64,000 nucleotides of DNA. Origin: an uncultured Muribaculaceae bacterium. Lineage in GTDB: Bacteria > Bacteroidota > Bacteroidia > Bacteroidales > Muribaculaceae. The notes beneath the pieces are model-generated. The model saw only the letters and a list, made by a program, of their open reading frames with translations, had not been told where the DNA came from and did no database searches. Where the stretch lies: positions 89,154-153,153 of the forward strand of contig CAKUQQ010000007.1 of NCBI GenBank assembly GCA_934675575.1, written 5' to 3'. Within the stretch, counting starts at the first letter, position 1. Each line of letters opens with the position of its first letter. Below are positions 18,562 through 28,339 of the stretch, in pieces. A program made the position numbers and the translations under genes.

Positions 18562-21057
18562 ATGCGAGATATGAAAAAAAATAATCCAGAAGACAATAAT
18601 TTCAACGTGGATTTGACGAGCGTGAAAGAGTCGGCAAAATATCGCCAGGCCGAGGCTGCGCGAAAGCAAGCAGAAGCACAGCAGATGACACGCTGGGGAA
18701 AGGTGAAGGCATTTTTTGGCAACGAGCGCACACGCTTGGCAATGGGCGTGGTGCTTATGCTTTTTGCCGCATATCTGTTTTTGAGCTTCTTGTCGTTTTT
18801 CTTCACGGCAGGAGCAAGCGACCAAAACCGCGTGGTCAACTACACGATAATGGAAAACGCGCACTCGCCGCTGTCGATAAAAAATGCCGGCAAGGCTGTG
18901 GGGGCAAGTTTGGCCAACTTCTTCATATCTGACGGCGTGGGAGTGGCTGCGCTGATAATAGTGTGGTGGCTGTTTGTGATAGGTCTGCGGCTGGCACGCA
19001 AGAAAAAATCATATTTCTTTTCATATTCGCTGATGTCGTTGTTCAGCATATTCACGTGCTCCATGATTGTGGGGGCGTGCACGCTTGGTTTCGACTTGAC
19101 ATTTTTTCCGCTCGGAGGTGAGTTTGGAAAATATGCCAACACTCTGCTGCTTGGATTGTCAGGAATTTATGGCATGATAGCCGTGAATTTTGTGATAGCT
19201 ATGGTGTGGGTGCTTGTTTGCTACAACTCAATAAAGAGCATTTATCACAAGATACCGAAGAAATTGCCTAATTTGAAGAAATTCAACGGTGACGAGATAA
19301 GCGTGGACGAAGCTCAAAGCGGAAACAATGTGGCATCGTTTTTGGGCGACTCTGAGAGAGGCGCAAAAGCTGATAAATCGCTACGCCAAAATACGTTTGG
19401 CAGCAAAATAGCCGGCATGAGAAACAAGCGCACTAAGCCGGTGGAACAACAGAAAAATGCCGCCAAGCAGGAGCCGCAGATGCAGACGATAGTCAATACG
19501 ATACAGAAAGCCAATGGCGTGAGCAATCCGCACGACCCAACAGGTGAATACATGCACTATAAGTTCCCCAGCCTTGACTTGCTGCAAAAGTTTGACAACA
19601 AGGGGGTGAGCGTAGATGTAGAGGAGCAGGAAGCCAACAAGCAACGCATCATTGAGACGCTCAACAACTATAAAATAAGCGTGAAAAGCATTCAGGCGCA
19701 TGTGGGCCCCACGGTGACGCTTTTTGAAATAGTGCCGGAAGATGGCATAAAGGTGGCTAAAATCAAAGGTCTTGAAGATGACATAGCCATGAGCTTGTCG
19801 GCACTGGGCATAAGAATCATAGCTCCCATGCCTGGACGTGGCACGATAGGAATTGAAGTGCCAAACCACGACCCGCAGGTGGTGCCTATGCGCGATGTGC
19901 TGGAGTCGAAGGCTTTTCAGAACACTAACTGCAAGCTGCCTATGGTGCTTGGTTGCACGGTGTCGAACGAAGTGTTTGTGGCCGACCTCACCAAGATGCC
20001 GCACCTGCTTGTGGCAGGAGCCACAGGACAAGGAAAATCGGTGGGACTTAATGCGATTATCGCATCGTTGCTATATAAAAAAGGCCCGTCGGAATTGAAG
20101 TTTGTGCTGGTTGACCCCAAAAAGGTGGAATTCAGCCTTTATTCGGCACTGCAGAAATACTACTTGGCAATGGTGCCGGATGAGGACAAGTGTATAGTGA
20201 CAGACACAGACAAGGTGGTGAAGACCTTGAACTGCGTGGTGCAAGAAATGGAGAACCGGTATCGCATCTTGGAGCAGGAGCACGAGCGCAAGGTGGAGGA
20301 CTATAACCGCAAGTGGAAACGCGAATTGCGCAATGTGGTGAAGTCTGACGGCACTAAATATGAGTATATGCCATATATTGTGGTGATAATCGATGAGTTC
20401 AGCGACTTGATTATGACGGCTGGCAAGGAGGTGGAAACCCCAATCGTGCGTATAGCCCAGAAGGCACGCGCTGTGGGCATACACATGATAATAGCAACCC
20501 AGAGGCCTTCGCGTGAAGTAATCACTGGTTTAATTAAGGCCAACTTCCCCGGACGTGTGGCATTTCGCGTGACACAGATGCAGGATAGCCGCATTATCCT
20601 TGACCGCCCCGGAGCGCAGAGTCTGATAGGCCGTGGCGACATGCTGTTTTCAGCCAATGGTGAGATTACACGCTTGCAGTGCCCATTCGTTGACACGCCC
20701 GATGTGGAACGCATCTGCGACTTCATAGCGGAGCAGGAGGACAATGACAAGGACATAAGCCACGAGCAGCCGTTTATGCTGCCGGAATATATAGGCGAGG
20801 AGTCGGGTGAGGGCGGAAGCATTGCCGGGGCAAACACCGGCGACAGAGACCCTCTGTTTGCAGAAGCGGCACGCTGGATAGTGCAGAGCGATGTGGCATC
20901 TACATCGTCGCTGCAACGTCGCTACTCGATAGGTTACAACCGCGCCGGGCGCTTGATGGACCAGATGGAGGCTGCCGGAATAGTGAGCGCATCGCAAGGC
21001 GGTAAGCCGCGCAAGGTGCTCATGGACCCTGTGCAGGTGGAGCAGATGTTTCAGTGA
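18562..21057 (+). CDS. ftsK: FtsK/SpoIIIE DNA translocase
   Basis: An 831-residue protein: short charged N-terminus, four membrane helices (about 50-230), a linker, then the motor domain with Walker A GATGQGKS (486-493) and Walker B VVIIDEFSDLI, and a C-terminal gamma winged-helix domain (SLQRRYSIGYNRAGRLMDQM) that reads chromosome orientation sequences. It couples chromosome segregation and XerCD dimer resolution to cell division. A second ATG lies three codons on. Followed after 57 bp by the LolA-like gene, an order common in Bacteroidales. Confidence 0.97.
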   Translation: MRDMKKNNPEDNNFNVDLTSVKESAKYRQAEAARKQAEAQQMTRWGKVKAFFGNERTRLAMGVVLMLFAAYLFLSFLSFFFTAGASDQNRVVNYTIMENAHSPLSIKNAGKAVGASLANFFISDGVGVAALIIVWWLFVIGLRLARKKKSYFFSYSLMSLFSIFTCSMIVGACTLGFDLTFFPLGGEFGKYANTLLLGLSGIYGMIAVNFVIAMVWVLVCYNSIKSIYHKIPKKLPNLKKFNGDEISVDEAQSGNNVASFLGDSERGAKADKSLRQNTFGSKIAGMRNKRTKPVEQQKNAAKQEPQMQTIVNTIQKANGVSNPHDPTGEYMHYKFPSLDLLQKFDNKGVSVDVEEQEANKQRIIETLNNYKISVKSIQAHVGPTVTLFEIVPEDGIKVAKIKGLEDDIAMSLSALGIRIIAPMPGRGTIGIEVPNHDPQVVPMRDVLESKAFQNTNCKLPMVLGCTVSNEVFVADLTKMPHLLVAGATGQGKSVGLNAIIASLLYKKGPSELKFVLVDPKKVEFSLYSALQKYYLAMVPDEDKCIVTDTDKVVKTLNCVVQEMENRYRILEQEHERKVEDYNRKWKRELRNVVKSDGTKYEYMPYIVVIIDEFSDLIMTAGKEVETPIVRIAQKARAVGIHMIIATQRPSREVITGLIKANFPGRVAFRVTQMQDSRIILDRPGAQSLIGRGDMLFSANGEITRLQCPFVDTPDVERICDFIAEQEDNDKDISHEQPFMLPEYIGEESGEGGSIAGANTGDRDPLFAEAARWIVQSDVASTSSLQRRYSIGYNRAGRLMDQMEAAGIVSASQGGKPRKVLMDPVQVEQMFQ

Positions 21058-21114
21058 CCGAAATAGGCATTATTTTTGAAAAAATGATGAAAAAAGATTT
21101 AAGCATAAAATAAG

Positions 21115-21726
21115 ATGAAAAAGTTAGCTTTATTGTTTCTGATGATTTTGGGCATGACGGCAGGAGCGTGTGCCCAAACGCCGGCATCGGTGCTCGACAA
21201 AGCCGTGTCGGCTTTGAAGAAAGCCGGAACTGTGAGCGCAAAATACTCGTTGCATGCAGGAAAGACCGTTAATAACGGAAGCATTGTGTTTAGCGGCTCG
21301 AAATTCAGGCTGATGTCGAATGTGGTGAAATGCTGGTATGACGGAAAGACACAATGGTCTTACTCACCGGCAACAGGAGAGGTCAACGTGACCACTCCGT
21401 CGGCTGCCGACTTGCAGCTCACAAACCCATACGCCGCAGCACAATCATACAAAAACAACTTCAACATGTGGAAGGCCTATACGCAGATACCTGGCTGCTA
21501 CACGATAAAGATGATGCCCAAAAAGAAATCGCAGGTGCGCCAGATATTGGTGTATGTGGCAAACGGCACTTATTTGATTTCGGAGGTGAAATGCGAAATG
21601 ACAAATGGCACTTCTTACACAATCAAAATCAACGATTACAAGACCAAGGCAAGCTACCCGGCAAGCACATTTAAGTTTGACCCCAAACTTGTGCCGTCTG
21701 GAACGGAAGTGGTGGATTTGCGTTAA
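21115..21726 (+). CDS. LolA-like outer-membrane lipoprotein carrier
   Basis: A 203-residue protein with a signal peptide (MKKLALLFLMILGMTAGACA, cleaved near CAQ) and a LolA-type half-barrel: SAKYSLHAG, GSIVFSGSKFRLMSN, WYDGKTQWSYSPATGEVNV. LolA proteins carry lipoproteins through the periplasm to the outer membrane; the Bacteroidota versions are divergent. The Cys near the cleavage site is followed by AQ, so a lipoprotein is possible but less likely. trxB follows directly. Confidence 0.85.
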   Translation: MKKLALLFLMILGMTAGACAQTPASVLDKAVSALKKAGTVSAKYSLHAGKTVNNGSIVFSGSKFRLMSNVVKCWYDGKTQWSYSPATGEVNVTTPSAADLQLTNPYAAAQSYKNNFNMWKAYTQIPGCYTIKMMPKKKSQVRQILVYVANGTYLISEVKCEMTNGTSYTIKINDYKTKASYPASTFKFDPKLVPSGTEVVDLR

Positions 21727-21753
21727 GTGACCGGTAAAAAACAGAATCGCGAT

Positions 21754-22683
21754 ATGGAAAAAGTGCAATGCTTGATAATAGGCTCCGGGCCTGCCGGCTA
21801 CACGGCAGCCATATACACCACCAGGGCAAACATAAAGAGCGTGACGGTGGAGGGGCTGCAGCCTGGGGGCCAGCTAACACAGACGACCACGGTGGAGAAT
21901 TTTCCGGGGTTTCCTGACGGCATTGATGGTCAGGAGCTGATGAGCCGCATGCGGCAGCAGGCTGTGAACGTGGGTGCTGACGTGCGGACAGGAATAGTGA
22001 CCAAAATTGACTTGGGAAAACGCCCGTTTGTCGCCACGATTGACGGCAGTGAGCAGATAGCTGCCGAAACTGTGATAGTGGCAACAGGAGCGTCGGCAAA
22101 ATATCTGGGACTTGACGATGAGAAAAAATATGCCGGAATGGGAGTGTCGGCGTGTGCAACATGCGACGGCTTCTTCTATCGCAAGAAAGTGGTGGCCGTG
22201 GTTGGCGGTGGCGACACGGCTTGTGAGGAGGCTTGCTACTTGAGCAACCTTGCCAAGAAGGTGTATATGGTGGTGCGTAAAGACCACCTGCGAGCATCGG
22301 CCGCCATGCAGAAGAGAGTGGCAGAAAAAGACAACATAGAGATATTGTATGAAACAAACACTGTGGGGCTGTTTGGCGAAAACGGTGTGGAAGGCGCGCA
22401 CTTGGTGAGGCACAAGGGCACAGACAGGGAGGAGAAGTTTGACTTGGCCATTGACGGCTTTTTCCTTGCCATAGGGCACAGGCCAAACACCGATTTTCTG
22501 GGCGGACAGCTTGAACTTGACGGCAATGGCTACATAGTGACCAAAGCCGGCTGTCAGGCAACGAGCGTGGAGGGCGTGTTTGCGGCCGGAGATGTGGCCG
22601 ATGCCACCTATAGGCAGGCCGTGGCTGCTGCCGGAAGCGGCTGCCGTGCGGCACTTGACGCCCAGGCTTTTCTTGTCAAATGA
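21754..22683 (+). CDS. trxB: Thioredoxin-disulfide reductase
   Basis: A 309-residue FAD/NADPH enzyme that reduces thioredoxin. Visible are the FAD-binding GSGPAGYTAAIYTTRA at the N-terminus, the redox pair CATC (C134, C137), the NADPH-binding GGGDTACEEA and the C-terminal GVFAAGDVADATYRQAVAA. A GTG at 21727 would add nine residues, but ATG at 21754 places the FAD motif normally. Reads on from the lolA-like gene and ends the long plus-strand run; a hairpin follows. Confidence 0.96.
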   Translation: MEKVQCLIIGSGPAGYTAAIYTTRANIKSVTVEGLQPGGQLTQTTTVENFPGFPDGIDGQELMSRMRQQAVNVGADVRTGIVTKIDLGKRPFVATIDGSEQIAAETVIVATGASAKYLGLDDEKKYAGMGVSACATCDGFFYRKKVVAVVGGGDTACEEACYLSNLAKKVYMVVRKDHLRASAAMQKRVAEKDNIEILYETNTVGLFGENGVEGAHLVRHKGTDREEKFDLAIDGFFLAIGHRPNTDFLGGQLELDGNGYIVTKAGCQATSVEGVFAAGDVADATYRQAVAAAGSGCRAALDAQAFLVK

Positions 22684-22757
22684 AATTTAGAGGACTATGA
22701 TGCACAAGTAGGGCTTGGCAAGAGCCAAGAGCCGAAAGTTGTTTCAATGCAGAGATA

Positions 22758-22804
22758 AACGCTTGCAAAAACGCGAAAATGCGTGCTTTTTGTAAGCGTT
22801 TTTA
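22758..22804 (+). terminator. Intrinsic terminator after trxB
   Basis: Long stem AACGCTTgCAAAA/TTTTgTAAGCGTT with an inner CGC/GCG pair, ending in a T-rich run. It separates the housekeeping run from the sugar operon. Confidence 0.75.
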
Positions 22805-22875
22805 ACGTATTTTTACCAATGTTTTGGCACTAATTAAGCTTTTTATTTTAGAGCTATTTTAAACTTGCCAAAAGA

Positions 22876-22906
22876 TTTGAATTATGGAAATAAAATGCTA
22901 AATTTG
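22876..22906 (+). promoter_or_regulatory. Promoter of the keto-sugar operon
   Basis: TTTG (22876-22879), 19 bp, then TAAATTTG (22899-22906): a full Bacteroidota promoter. The first gene of the operon starts 47 bp downstream of the -7 box. Confidence 0.8.
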
Positions 22907-22953
22907 TAATTGTTATAGAATGATTTTTTTAGAAAGATATTAGGCTGAATTAG

Positions 22954-24027
22954 ATGTCACGAAAAATAAATATTGGCTTAATTGGCTTTGGCCGAATGGG
23001 AAATAAGATTTTTAAGGTTTTGGACAAAAGCGAAAAATGGAACGTGTCCTACATCTGTGATTTGGGAGAAGAGTCTCGTCAACTCGCGGCAAAGCTTTCG
23101 CCGAAGTCGAAGATTGTGGCTGATGAAAATGTGATATTCAATGACCCTAATGTAGATGCAGTGGCTCTTTATGCTTTGGCCGACTCTCGCTATGAGCAAG
23201 CGTGCAAAGCGGTGGCTCACGGAAAGCACATATTGTCGGAGAAGCCTATAGCCTCAAAACTTGAGGACGAGAAGAAACTCGTGAAACTTGTGGATGGCTC
23301 TGATGTGATTTCGACGGCAAATCTATATTTGCGTAACAGCTGGTATCACAACACGATAAAGGAATTTGTGGTATCGGGTGAGATAGGTGACTTGGCCATA
23401 ATCAGAGTGTGCCACATGACGCCAGGGCTTGCTCCCGGAGAAGGACACAAATATGAGGGGCCGTCGTTTCATGACTGCGGAATGCACTATGTGGACATCG
23501 CACGCTGGTATGCAGAGTCGGAATATGCCACATGGGACGCGCAGGCAATCAGAATGTGGAACTACAAAGACCCCTGGTGGTTGCAGTGCCACGGAACGTT
23601 TGAGAACGGAATTGTATTTGACATAACACAAGGATTTGTGTATGGTCAGTTGTCGAAAGACCAGACCCACAACTCCTATGTTGACATAATAGGAACAAAG
23701 GGCATAGCACACATGACCCACGACTTCAAGACTGCGGTGGTGGATTTGCGCGGAACAAGTGTCACGAAGCAAATAGAGAAGCCGTTTGGCGGCAAAAATC
23801 TCGATGTGCTGTGTGATGTGTTTGCCGACTCGGTGCTTAGCGGGAAAGCCGACCCAAGGCTGCCTTCATTTAAGGACGCAGCTTCGGCCTCGGAATATGC
23901 CTGGAAATTCCTTGACAGTGCTTGGTGCAACCGTATGCCTGCCAAAGGCGACCTGGAGACCCTGGAGCAGATAAAGGATCGCCGCCGCCACATGACCAAT
24001 GGCTATGGTTTGCTGAGCCAGCGATGA
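22954..24027 (+). CDS. Gfo/Idh/MocA family oxidoreductase, cytoplasmic type
   Basis: A 357-residue NAD(P)-dependent dehydrogenase. The Rossmann motif GLIGFGRMGNKIF stands at the N-terminus and the family's EKP motif in ILSEKPIASKLEDEKKLV; the C-terminal half is the alpha/beta substrate domain (FHDCGMHYVDIARWY carries the usual GxHxxD-type catalytic region). There is no signal peptide. Together with the four genes that follow it suggests redox at a sugar ring (for example 3-keto sugar formation or reduction). The substrate is not known. Confidence 0.9.
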   Translation: MSRKINIGLIGFGRMGNKIFKVLDKSEKWNVSYICDLGEESRQLAAKLSPKSKIVADENVIFNDPNVDAVALYALADSRYEQACKAVAHGKHILSEKPIASKLEDEKKLVKLVDGSDVISTANLYLRNSWYHNTIKEFVVSGEIGDLAIIRVCHMTPGLAPGEGHKYEGPSFHDCGMHYVDIARWYAESEYATWDAQAIRMWNYKDPWWLQCHGTFENGIVFDITQGFVYGQLSKDQTHNSYVDIIGTKGIAHMTHDFKTAVVDLRGTSVTKQIEKPFGGKNLDVLCDVFADSVLSGKADPRLPSFKDAASASEYAWKFLDSAWCNRMPAKGDLETLEQIKDRRRHMTNGYGLLSQR

Positions 24028-24109
24028 CAAGCGAAGCGGCTTTTTGCAGAAGCATTGCTTAACTGATTTGACCCTAACTGACAAATGTTAATATTAAACA
24101 TTATTAAAC

Positions 24110-25588
24110 ATGAAAGAAAAAATATCAAGAAGATCGTTCCTCAAAACAGGAACAGCTGCAGCAATTGGTTTTTCGATTGTTCCAGGAGAAGTTTTAGGTA
24201 AAGCCTACAGTGGAAAGAAAGCTCCAAGCGACAAACTCAACATCTTGGGTGTGGGTATCGGAGGCCGTGGCGCAGCCGACTTGAGCGAAATGGAAACTGA
24301 AAACATCATTGGTCTTTGTGATGTTGACTGGAAGTATGCCAAACACGTATTTGACAAATATCCAAATGCCAAACGTTACAGCGACTGGCGCAAGATGTAT
24401 GACGACATGCTGAAGAGCGCAGATGCCGTGATGGTGGCAACTGCCGACCACACTCATGCCATTATAGCCGCCAATGCAATTATGGCCGGCAAGCACGTGT
24501 ATGTGGAGAAACCAATGACTCTCTATGTGTATGAGTCACGTCTGCTTGCCATGCTCGCCAAGAAATATAAGGTTGCAACCCAAATGGGTAACCAGGGCGC
24601 ATCTTGCGGCGGAACCCGTAAGGCCATCAACTGGCTGTGGAACGGAGAAGTGGGTGAGGTGACCCGCGTTGACTCGTTCACAAACCGCCCGATCTGGCCA
24701 CAAGGCGTTGCCACTCCAAAGCAAAAGCAGGAAATTCCATCTACTCTTAACTGGGATTGCTTCATTGGTCCGGCAAAATATCGTGACTATCACTCGGTTT
24801 ACACCCCATGGAACTTCCGTGGCTGGTGGGACTTCGGCAGTGGCGCTCTTGGCGACATGGCCAACCACATTCTGCAAGTGGCCTACAAGGGCTTGAACCT
24901 TGGTCACCCAGAGGCTGTGATAGGCAGCTCCACAATGCTTATGACCGACTCTTGCCCATCGGCAGAGAAGATTACATATCGTTTCCCGGCTCGCGACAAC
25001 ATGAAGAAGATGGGTCTGCCAGCAGTTACACTCAATTGGTATGACGGCGGCATAGTGCCAGAATTGCCATTTGACCTGCCTGCCGGCAAGAACTTCGACC
25101 CGAATGGTGTGACCGTGTATTACGGAACTAAAGACACTCTGGTTGTTGGCACATACGGCAACAACCCATTCCTCGTGTCGGGACGCGACCCCAAGGTGCC
25201 TGAACTGCAACGCATCGTGAAGAACGACAACCACCAGCAAGACTGGATTCGTGCCTGCAAGGAGAGCCCAGAATATCGTGTGCCTTGTGCATCAGACTTC
25301 GCTGAGGCTGGCCCATTGAACGAAATGATTGTGATGGGTGTGGCAGCTGTGCGTCTGCAAGATTTGCACCAGTGGCTCAAGTGGGACGGCAAGAACATGA
25401 AGTTCACAAACATTCCTGCCGGTGCTCAAATACGTGCCGTGCTTGAGGACAAGTTTAACATTCACGACGGACACCCGACATTCGACCGCACATACAGCGA
25501 CCCTGTAGATGCAAACGAATATGCACAACGCTTGATCAAGCCTGTGTATCGTGAGGGCTGGACTCTGCCAGAACTTCCTGTTTTGTGA
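24110..25588 (+). CDS. Tat-exported Gfo/Idh/MocA oxidoreductase
   Basis: A 492-residue dehydrogenase with a twin-arginine signal (SRRSFLKTGTAAAIGF, R7-R8), Rossmann motif LGVGIGGRGAADL, HVYVEKPMTLYVYESRLL (EKP) and MGNQGASCGGTRK, as in Bacteroidota glycoside-oxidising dehydrogenases and GH109-like relatives. A Tat signal implies export folded with bound NAD(H), so it probably works in the periplasm without dissociating cofactor. It follows the first oxidoreductase by 82 bp and precedes two DUF1080 genes. The proposed role is oxidation of a glycosyl C3-hydroxyl, or the reverse; this is inferred from context. Confidence 0.9.
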   Translation: MKEKISRRSFLKTGTAAAIGFSIVPGEVLGKAYSGKKAPSDKLNILGVGIGGRGAADLSEMETENIIGLCDVDWKYAKHVFDKYPNAKRYSDWRKMYDDMLKSADAVMVATADHTHAIIAANAIMAGKHVYVEKPMTLYVYESRLLAMLAKKYKVATQMGNQGASCGGTRKAINWLWNGEVGEVTRVDSFTNRPIWPQGVATPKQKQEIPSTLNWDCFIGPAKYRDYHSVYTPWNFRGWWDFGSGALGDMANHILQVAYKGLNLGHPEAVIGSSTMLMTDSCPSAEKITYRFPARDNMKKMGLPAVTLNWYDGGIVPELPFDLPAGKNFDPNGVTVYYGTKDTLVVGTYGNNPFLVSGRDPKVPELQRIVKNDNHQQDWIRACKESPEYRVPCASDFAEAGPLNEMIVMGVAAVRLQDLHQWLKWDGKNMKFTNIPAGAQIRAVLEDKFNIHDGHPTFDRTYSDPVDANEYAQRLIKPVYREGWTLPELPVL

Positions 25589-25616
25589 TTTATACTTAAA
25601 AACAAATTAGAACAAA

Positions 25617-26474
25617 ATGAAAAAGATAATTTTTAGTGCATTGTGCTTGGGCATGGCACTGACTATGGGTGCTGCCGCTCCCAAAACAAGTGCTCCTGCA
25701 AGCAAAAAAGGTTTTGTGACGCTGTATTGCTCACAAGCATTTCAAGGTCCGGAAGAGTGGGATCGCTATGAATTCCCCATTGACAGCAAAGGCTACATCA
25801 CTATATTTGACGGCAAGACCATGAAGGGGTGGAGAGGCTATGGCAGAAGCTATATGCCTGGCCGCTGGGTGATTGACGACGGTGCAATCCACTTCATGGG
25901 CAACCAAACTCCAGAAGAGCAGCGCAAGAACAAAGAGGGCGGCGACATTATCTTCGCCCACAAGTTCAAAAACTTTGAGTTGTCGATTGACTGGAAAGTT
26001 TGCAAGGCCGGTAACTCTGGTGTGTTCTACTTGGCTCAAGAGCTTGCCAACAGCAAAGGCGAGTTGGAGTCAATCGTGGTGTCGGGTCTTGAAAGCCAGG
26101 TGCTCGACAACGCCAACCACCCAGATGCAAAACTTGGCAAGGACGGCGACCGCCAGTCGAGCTCGCTCTATGACTTGATTCCTGCCAAACCACAAAACCA
26201 AAAGCCATACGGACAGTGGAACAACACAGTGATTCGTGTGGAAAACGGCACTGTGACTCACTTCCAAAACGGCGTGAAAGTGCTGCAATACAAGCTCTGG
26301 ACTCCAGAATGGACTGCTCTGCTCCAAACAAGCAAGTTCAGTGAGAAGGCTTGGCCAGCAGCATTTGAGGCATTCAACAACGCCGGTGGTGACAACCACG
26401 AGGGTTTCATCGGTCTGCAAGACCACGGCGATGATGTGTGGTTTAAGAACATCAAAGTTAAAATCTTAAAATAA
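25617..26474 (+). CDS. DUF1080 protein (3-keto-disaccharide hydrolase family), secreted
   Basis: A 285-residue protein with a signal peptide (MKKIIFSALCLGMALTMGAA) and one DUF1080 (PF06439-type) concanavalin-like domain: YITIFDGKTMKGWRGYG, WVIDDGAIHFMG, IIFAHKFKNFELSIDWKV, GNSGVFYLAQE, YGQWNNTVIRVENGTV and a C-terminal GLQDHGDDVWFKNIKVK. Members cleave 3-keto glycosides by elimination or hydrolysis. It is a clear paralogue of the next gene and differs by an extra N-terminal stretch of about 35 residues. No lipobox, so it is probably periplasmic. Confidence 0.9.
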   Translation: MKKIIFSALCLGMALTMGAAAPKTSAPASKKGFVTLYCSQAFQGPEEWDRYEFPIDSKGYITIFDGKTMKGWRGYGRSYMPGRWVIDDGAIHFMGNQTPEEQRKNKEGGDIIFAHKFKNFELSIDWKVCKAGNSGVFYLAQELANSKGELESIVVSGLESQVLDNANHPDAKLGKDGDRQSSSLYDLIPAKPQNQKPYGQWNNTVIRVENGTVTHFQNGVKVLQYKLWTPEWTALLQTSKFSEKAWPAAFEAFNNAGGDNHEGFIGLQDHGDDVWFKNIKVKILK

Positions 26475-26499
26475 TCAGTAACCTTAAAACAAAACAATT

Positions 26500-27393
26500 A
26501 TGAGATTATCGATATTGACAGCAGCTGCTTTGGCTCTTGTGCTTGCTTCGTGCGGCAACAAAAACTGCTCTTGCAACTGCAAATGCGACGGCTGCACATG
26601 CGCAGCTTCGGCCGACACTACAGCCAATGCCGATGCCAACAACTACACCGTGGTGGAAAAACCACAAGTTGACATCAGCAAGTTGCCTGTTGACAAAGAT
26701 GGATATATCACAATCTTCGATGGCAAGACCCTTGACGGCTGGCGTTGCTATGGAAAAGACAAACCGGGCTCTGACTGGAATGTTGACGACGGTGCAATCC
26801 ACCTGAAAGGCTCCGGCAACGGAGAAGGCGGCGGTGTGAACGGCGGTGACCTGCTGTTTGCCCACAAGTTCAAGAACTTTGAGCTGACATTTGAGTATAA
26901 ATGCTCCAAGGGTTGCAACTCTGGCGTGCTCTATCTGGCACAAGAGGTTACAACCAAGGAGAATGGCAAGGACGTGTATCTGCCAATATGGCAATCTGCC
27001 TCAGAATATCAAATCCTTGACAATGCCAATCACCCAGACGCAAAACTTGGTGTTGACGGCAACCGTCAAGCAGCTTCGCTCTATGACATGGTGCCAGCCA
27101 AACCACAAAACGCCAAACCATACGGCGAGTGGAACACCGGTAAGATTATGGTGTATGAGGGAACTGTGATTCACGGTCAGAATGGCAAGAACGTGGTGGA
27201 ATATCATTTGTGGACTCCAAAGTGGAAAGAGATGCTCGACAACAGCAAATTCAAGGCTGACGGTGAGTTCCCAATCGCTTATAAGCTGCTCCTCAACATG
27301 GGTGGCGACAAGCACGAGGGCTACATCGCATTCCAAGACCACGGCGATGATGTGTGGTATCGCAACATCAAGGTTAAAATTCTTGACAAATGA
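26500..27393 (+). CDS. DUF1080 lipoprotein with cysteine-rich linker
   Basis: A 297-residue paralogue of the previous protein. The N-terminus is a lipoprotein signal (LVLASC, lipidated C18), and right after it come six further cysteines in a CxCxCxCxxCxC pattern (residues 23-34), which is unusual. The DUF1080 domain runs from about residue 65 (YITIFDGKTLDGWRCYG, FAHKFKNFELTFEYKC, GCNSGVLYLAQE, FQDHGDDVWYRNIKVK). Family role: cleavage or hydration of 3-keto sugars. The lipid anchor places it at a membrane facing the periplasm or surface. The end overlaps the frame of the following gene by 4 bp, but that gene probably starts later. Confidence 0.9.
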   Translation: MRLSILTAAALALVLASCGNKNCSCNCKCDGCTCAASADTTANADANNYTVVEKPQVDISKLPVDKDGYITIFDGKTLDGWRCYGKDKPGSDWNVDDGAIHLKGSGNGEGGGVNGGDLLFAHKFKNFELTFEYKCSKGCNSGVLYLAQEVTTKENGKDVYLPIWQSASEYQILDNANHPDAKLGVDGNRQAASLYDMVPAKPQNAKPYGEWNTGKIMVYEGTVIHGQNGKNVVEYHLWTPKWKEMLDNSKFKADGEFPIAYKLLLNMGGDKHEGYIAFQDHGDDVWYRNIKVKILDK

Positions 27394-27410
27394 TTAATTG
27401 TGCATCAATT

Positions 27411-28313
27411 ATGAAGAAGACAATTTATTCATTGCTGCTTGTGGTTGTGGCCATGTTTGTGTGCGCTCAACCGGCACAGGCAAAAAAGGATATGTGTGTG
27501 CAGCTCTACAGCTTGCGCACAGAGATTGGTAATCCGGAGCTTTATGCCAAGAACCACGTGGAAGTGTTCAAGGCATTGGCAAAGATGGGTTACACTTCTG
27601 TTGAAGCTGCCAACTATGACGCTGGTGGTCATAAATTCTATGGTGTGTCTCCACAACAGTTCAAAAGCGATGTGGAAGCTGCCGGACTGAAAGTGCTGTC
27701 GTCACACGCAACTCGCGGATTGAGTGACGAGGAACTTGCTTCGGGCAACCTTACAGAAGCTCTGAAATGGTGGGACGGTTGCATAGCTGACCACAAGGCT
27801 GCTGGCATGAAATATATAGTTACTCCAGGTTTCGGCACACCTAAAAATCTTAAAGACGGCAAGGTGATATGCGAATATCAGAACGCAATCGGCAAGAAAT
27901 GCCGTGAGGCCGGCCTCAAATATGGCTATCACACTCACTCTCATGAGTATAAAAAGGTAGATGGCCAAGTATGGATTGACTACATGATGAAGAACATAGA
28001 GCCAGAGAACATGTTCTGGCAGATGGACGTGTATTGGTGCATGATGGCTCAACAGAGTCCTGTGGCTTGGTTTAAGAAATATCCTGGCCGCTGCAGAATG
28101 CTTCACATTAAGGACCAGTATGAAATCGGCCAGAGCGGTATGGTTGGCTTTGACGCCATATTCAATAACGCTGCTGTGGCAGGCCTTGAGAACTACGTTG
28201 TGGAACTTGAGGAGTTTGGCGCAGGCAAAGGCTGGTATCAGGCTATGAACGAGTGCTCTGACTACTTGCTGAAAGCCAAATTTGTGAAGAGCTCTTATGA
28301 CAAGAAGAAATAA
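27411..28313 (+). CDS. Secreted sugar isomerase/epimerase-like TIM barrel
   Basis: A 300-residue protein with a signal peptide (MKKTIYSLLLVVVAMFVCAQ) and an AP-endonuclease-2/xylose isomerase-like TIM barrel: MCVQLYSLRTEI, GYTSVEAANYD, YGYHTHSHEY, FWQMDVYWCMMA and MLHIKDQY supply the usual metal-binding Glu/His/Asp residues. An in-frame ATG at 27390 overlaps the previous stop, but ATG at 27411 gives a proper signal peptide. In the keto-glycoside context it may isomerise, epimerise or hydrate the released keto sugar; that is inference. Confidence 0.88.
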   Translation: MKKTIYSLLLVVVAMFVCAQPAQAKKDMCVQLYSLRTEIGNPELYAKNHVEVFKALAKMGYTSVEAANYDAGGHKFYGVSPQQFKSDVEAAGLKVLSSHATRGLSDEELASGNLTEALKWWDGCIADHKAAGMKYIVTPGFGTPKNLKDGKVICEYQNAIGKKCREAGLKYGYHTHSHEYKKVDGQVWIDYMMKNIEPENMFWQMDVYWCMMAQQSPVAWFKKYPGRCRMLHIKDQYEIGQSGMVGFDAIFNNAAVAGLENYVVELEEFGAGKGWYQAMNECSDYLLKAKFVKSSYDKKK

Positions 28314-28339
28314 TTAAGATTTCTCTGTAATAACCGATA

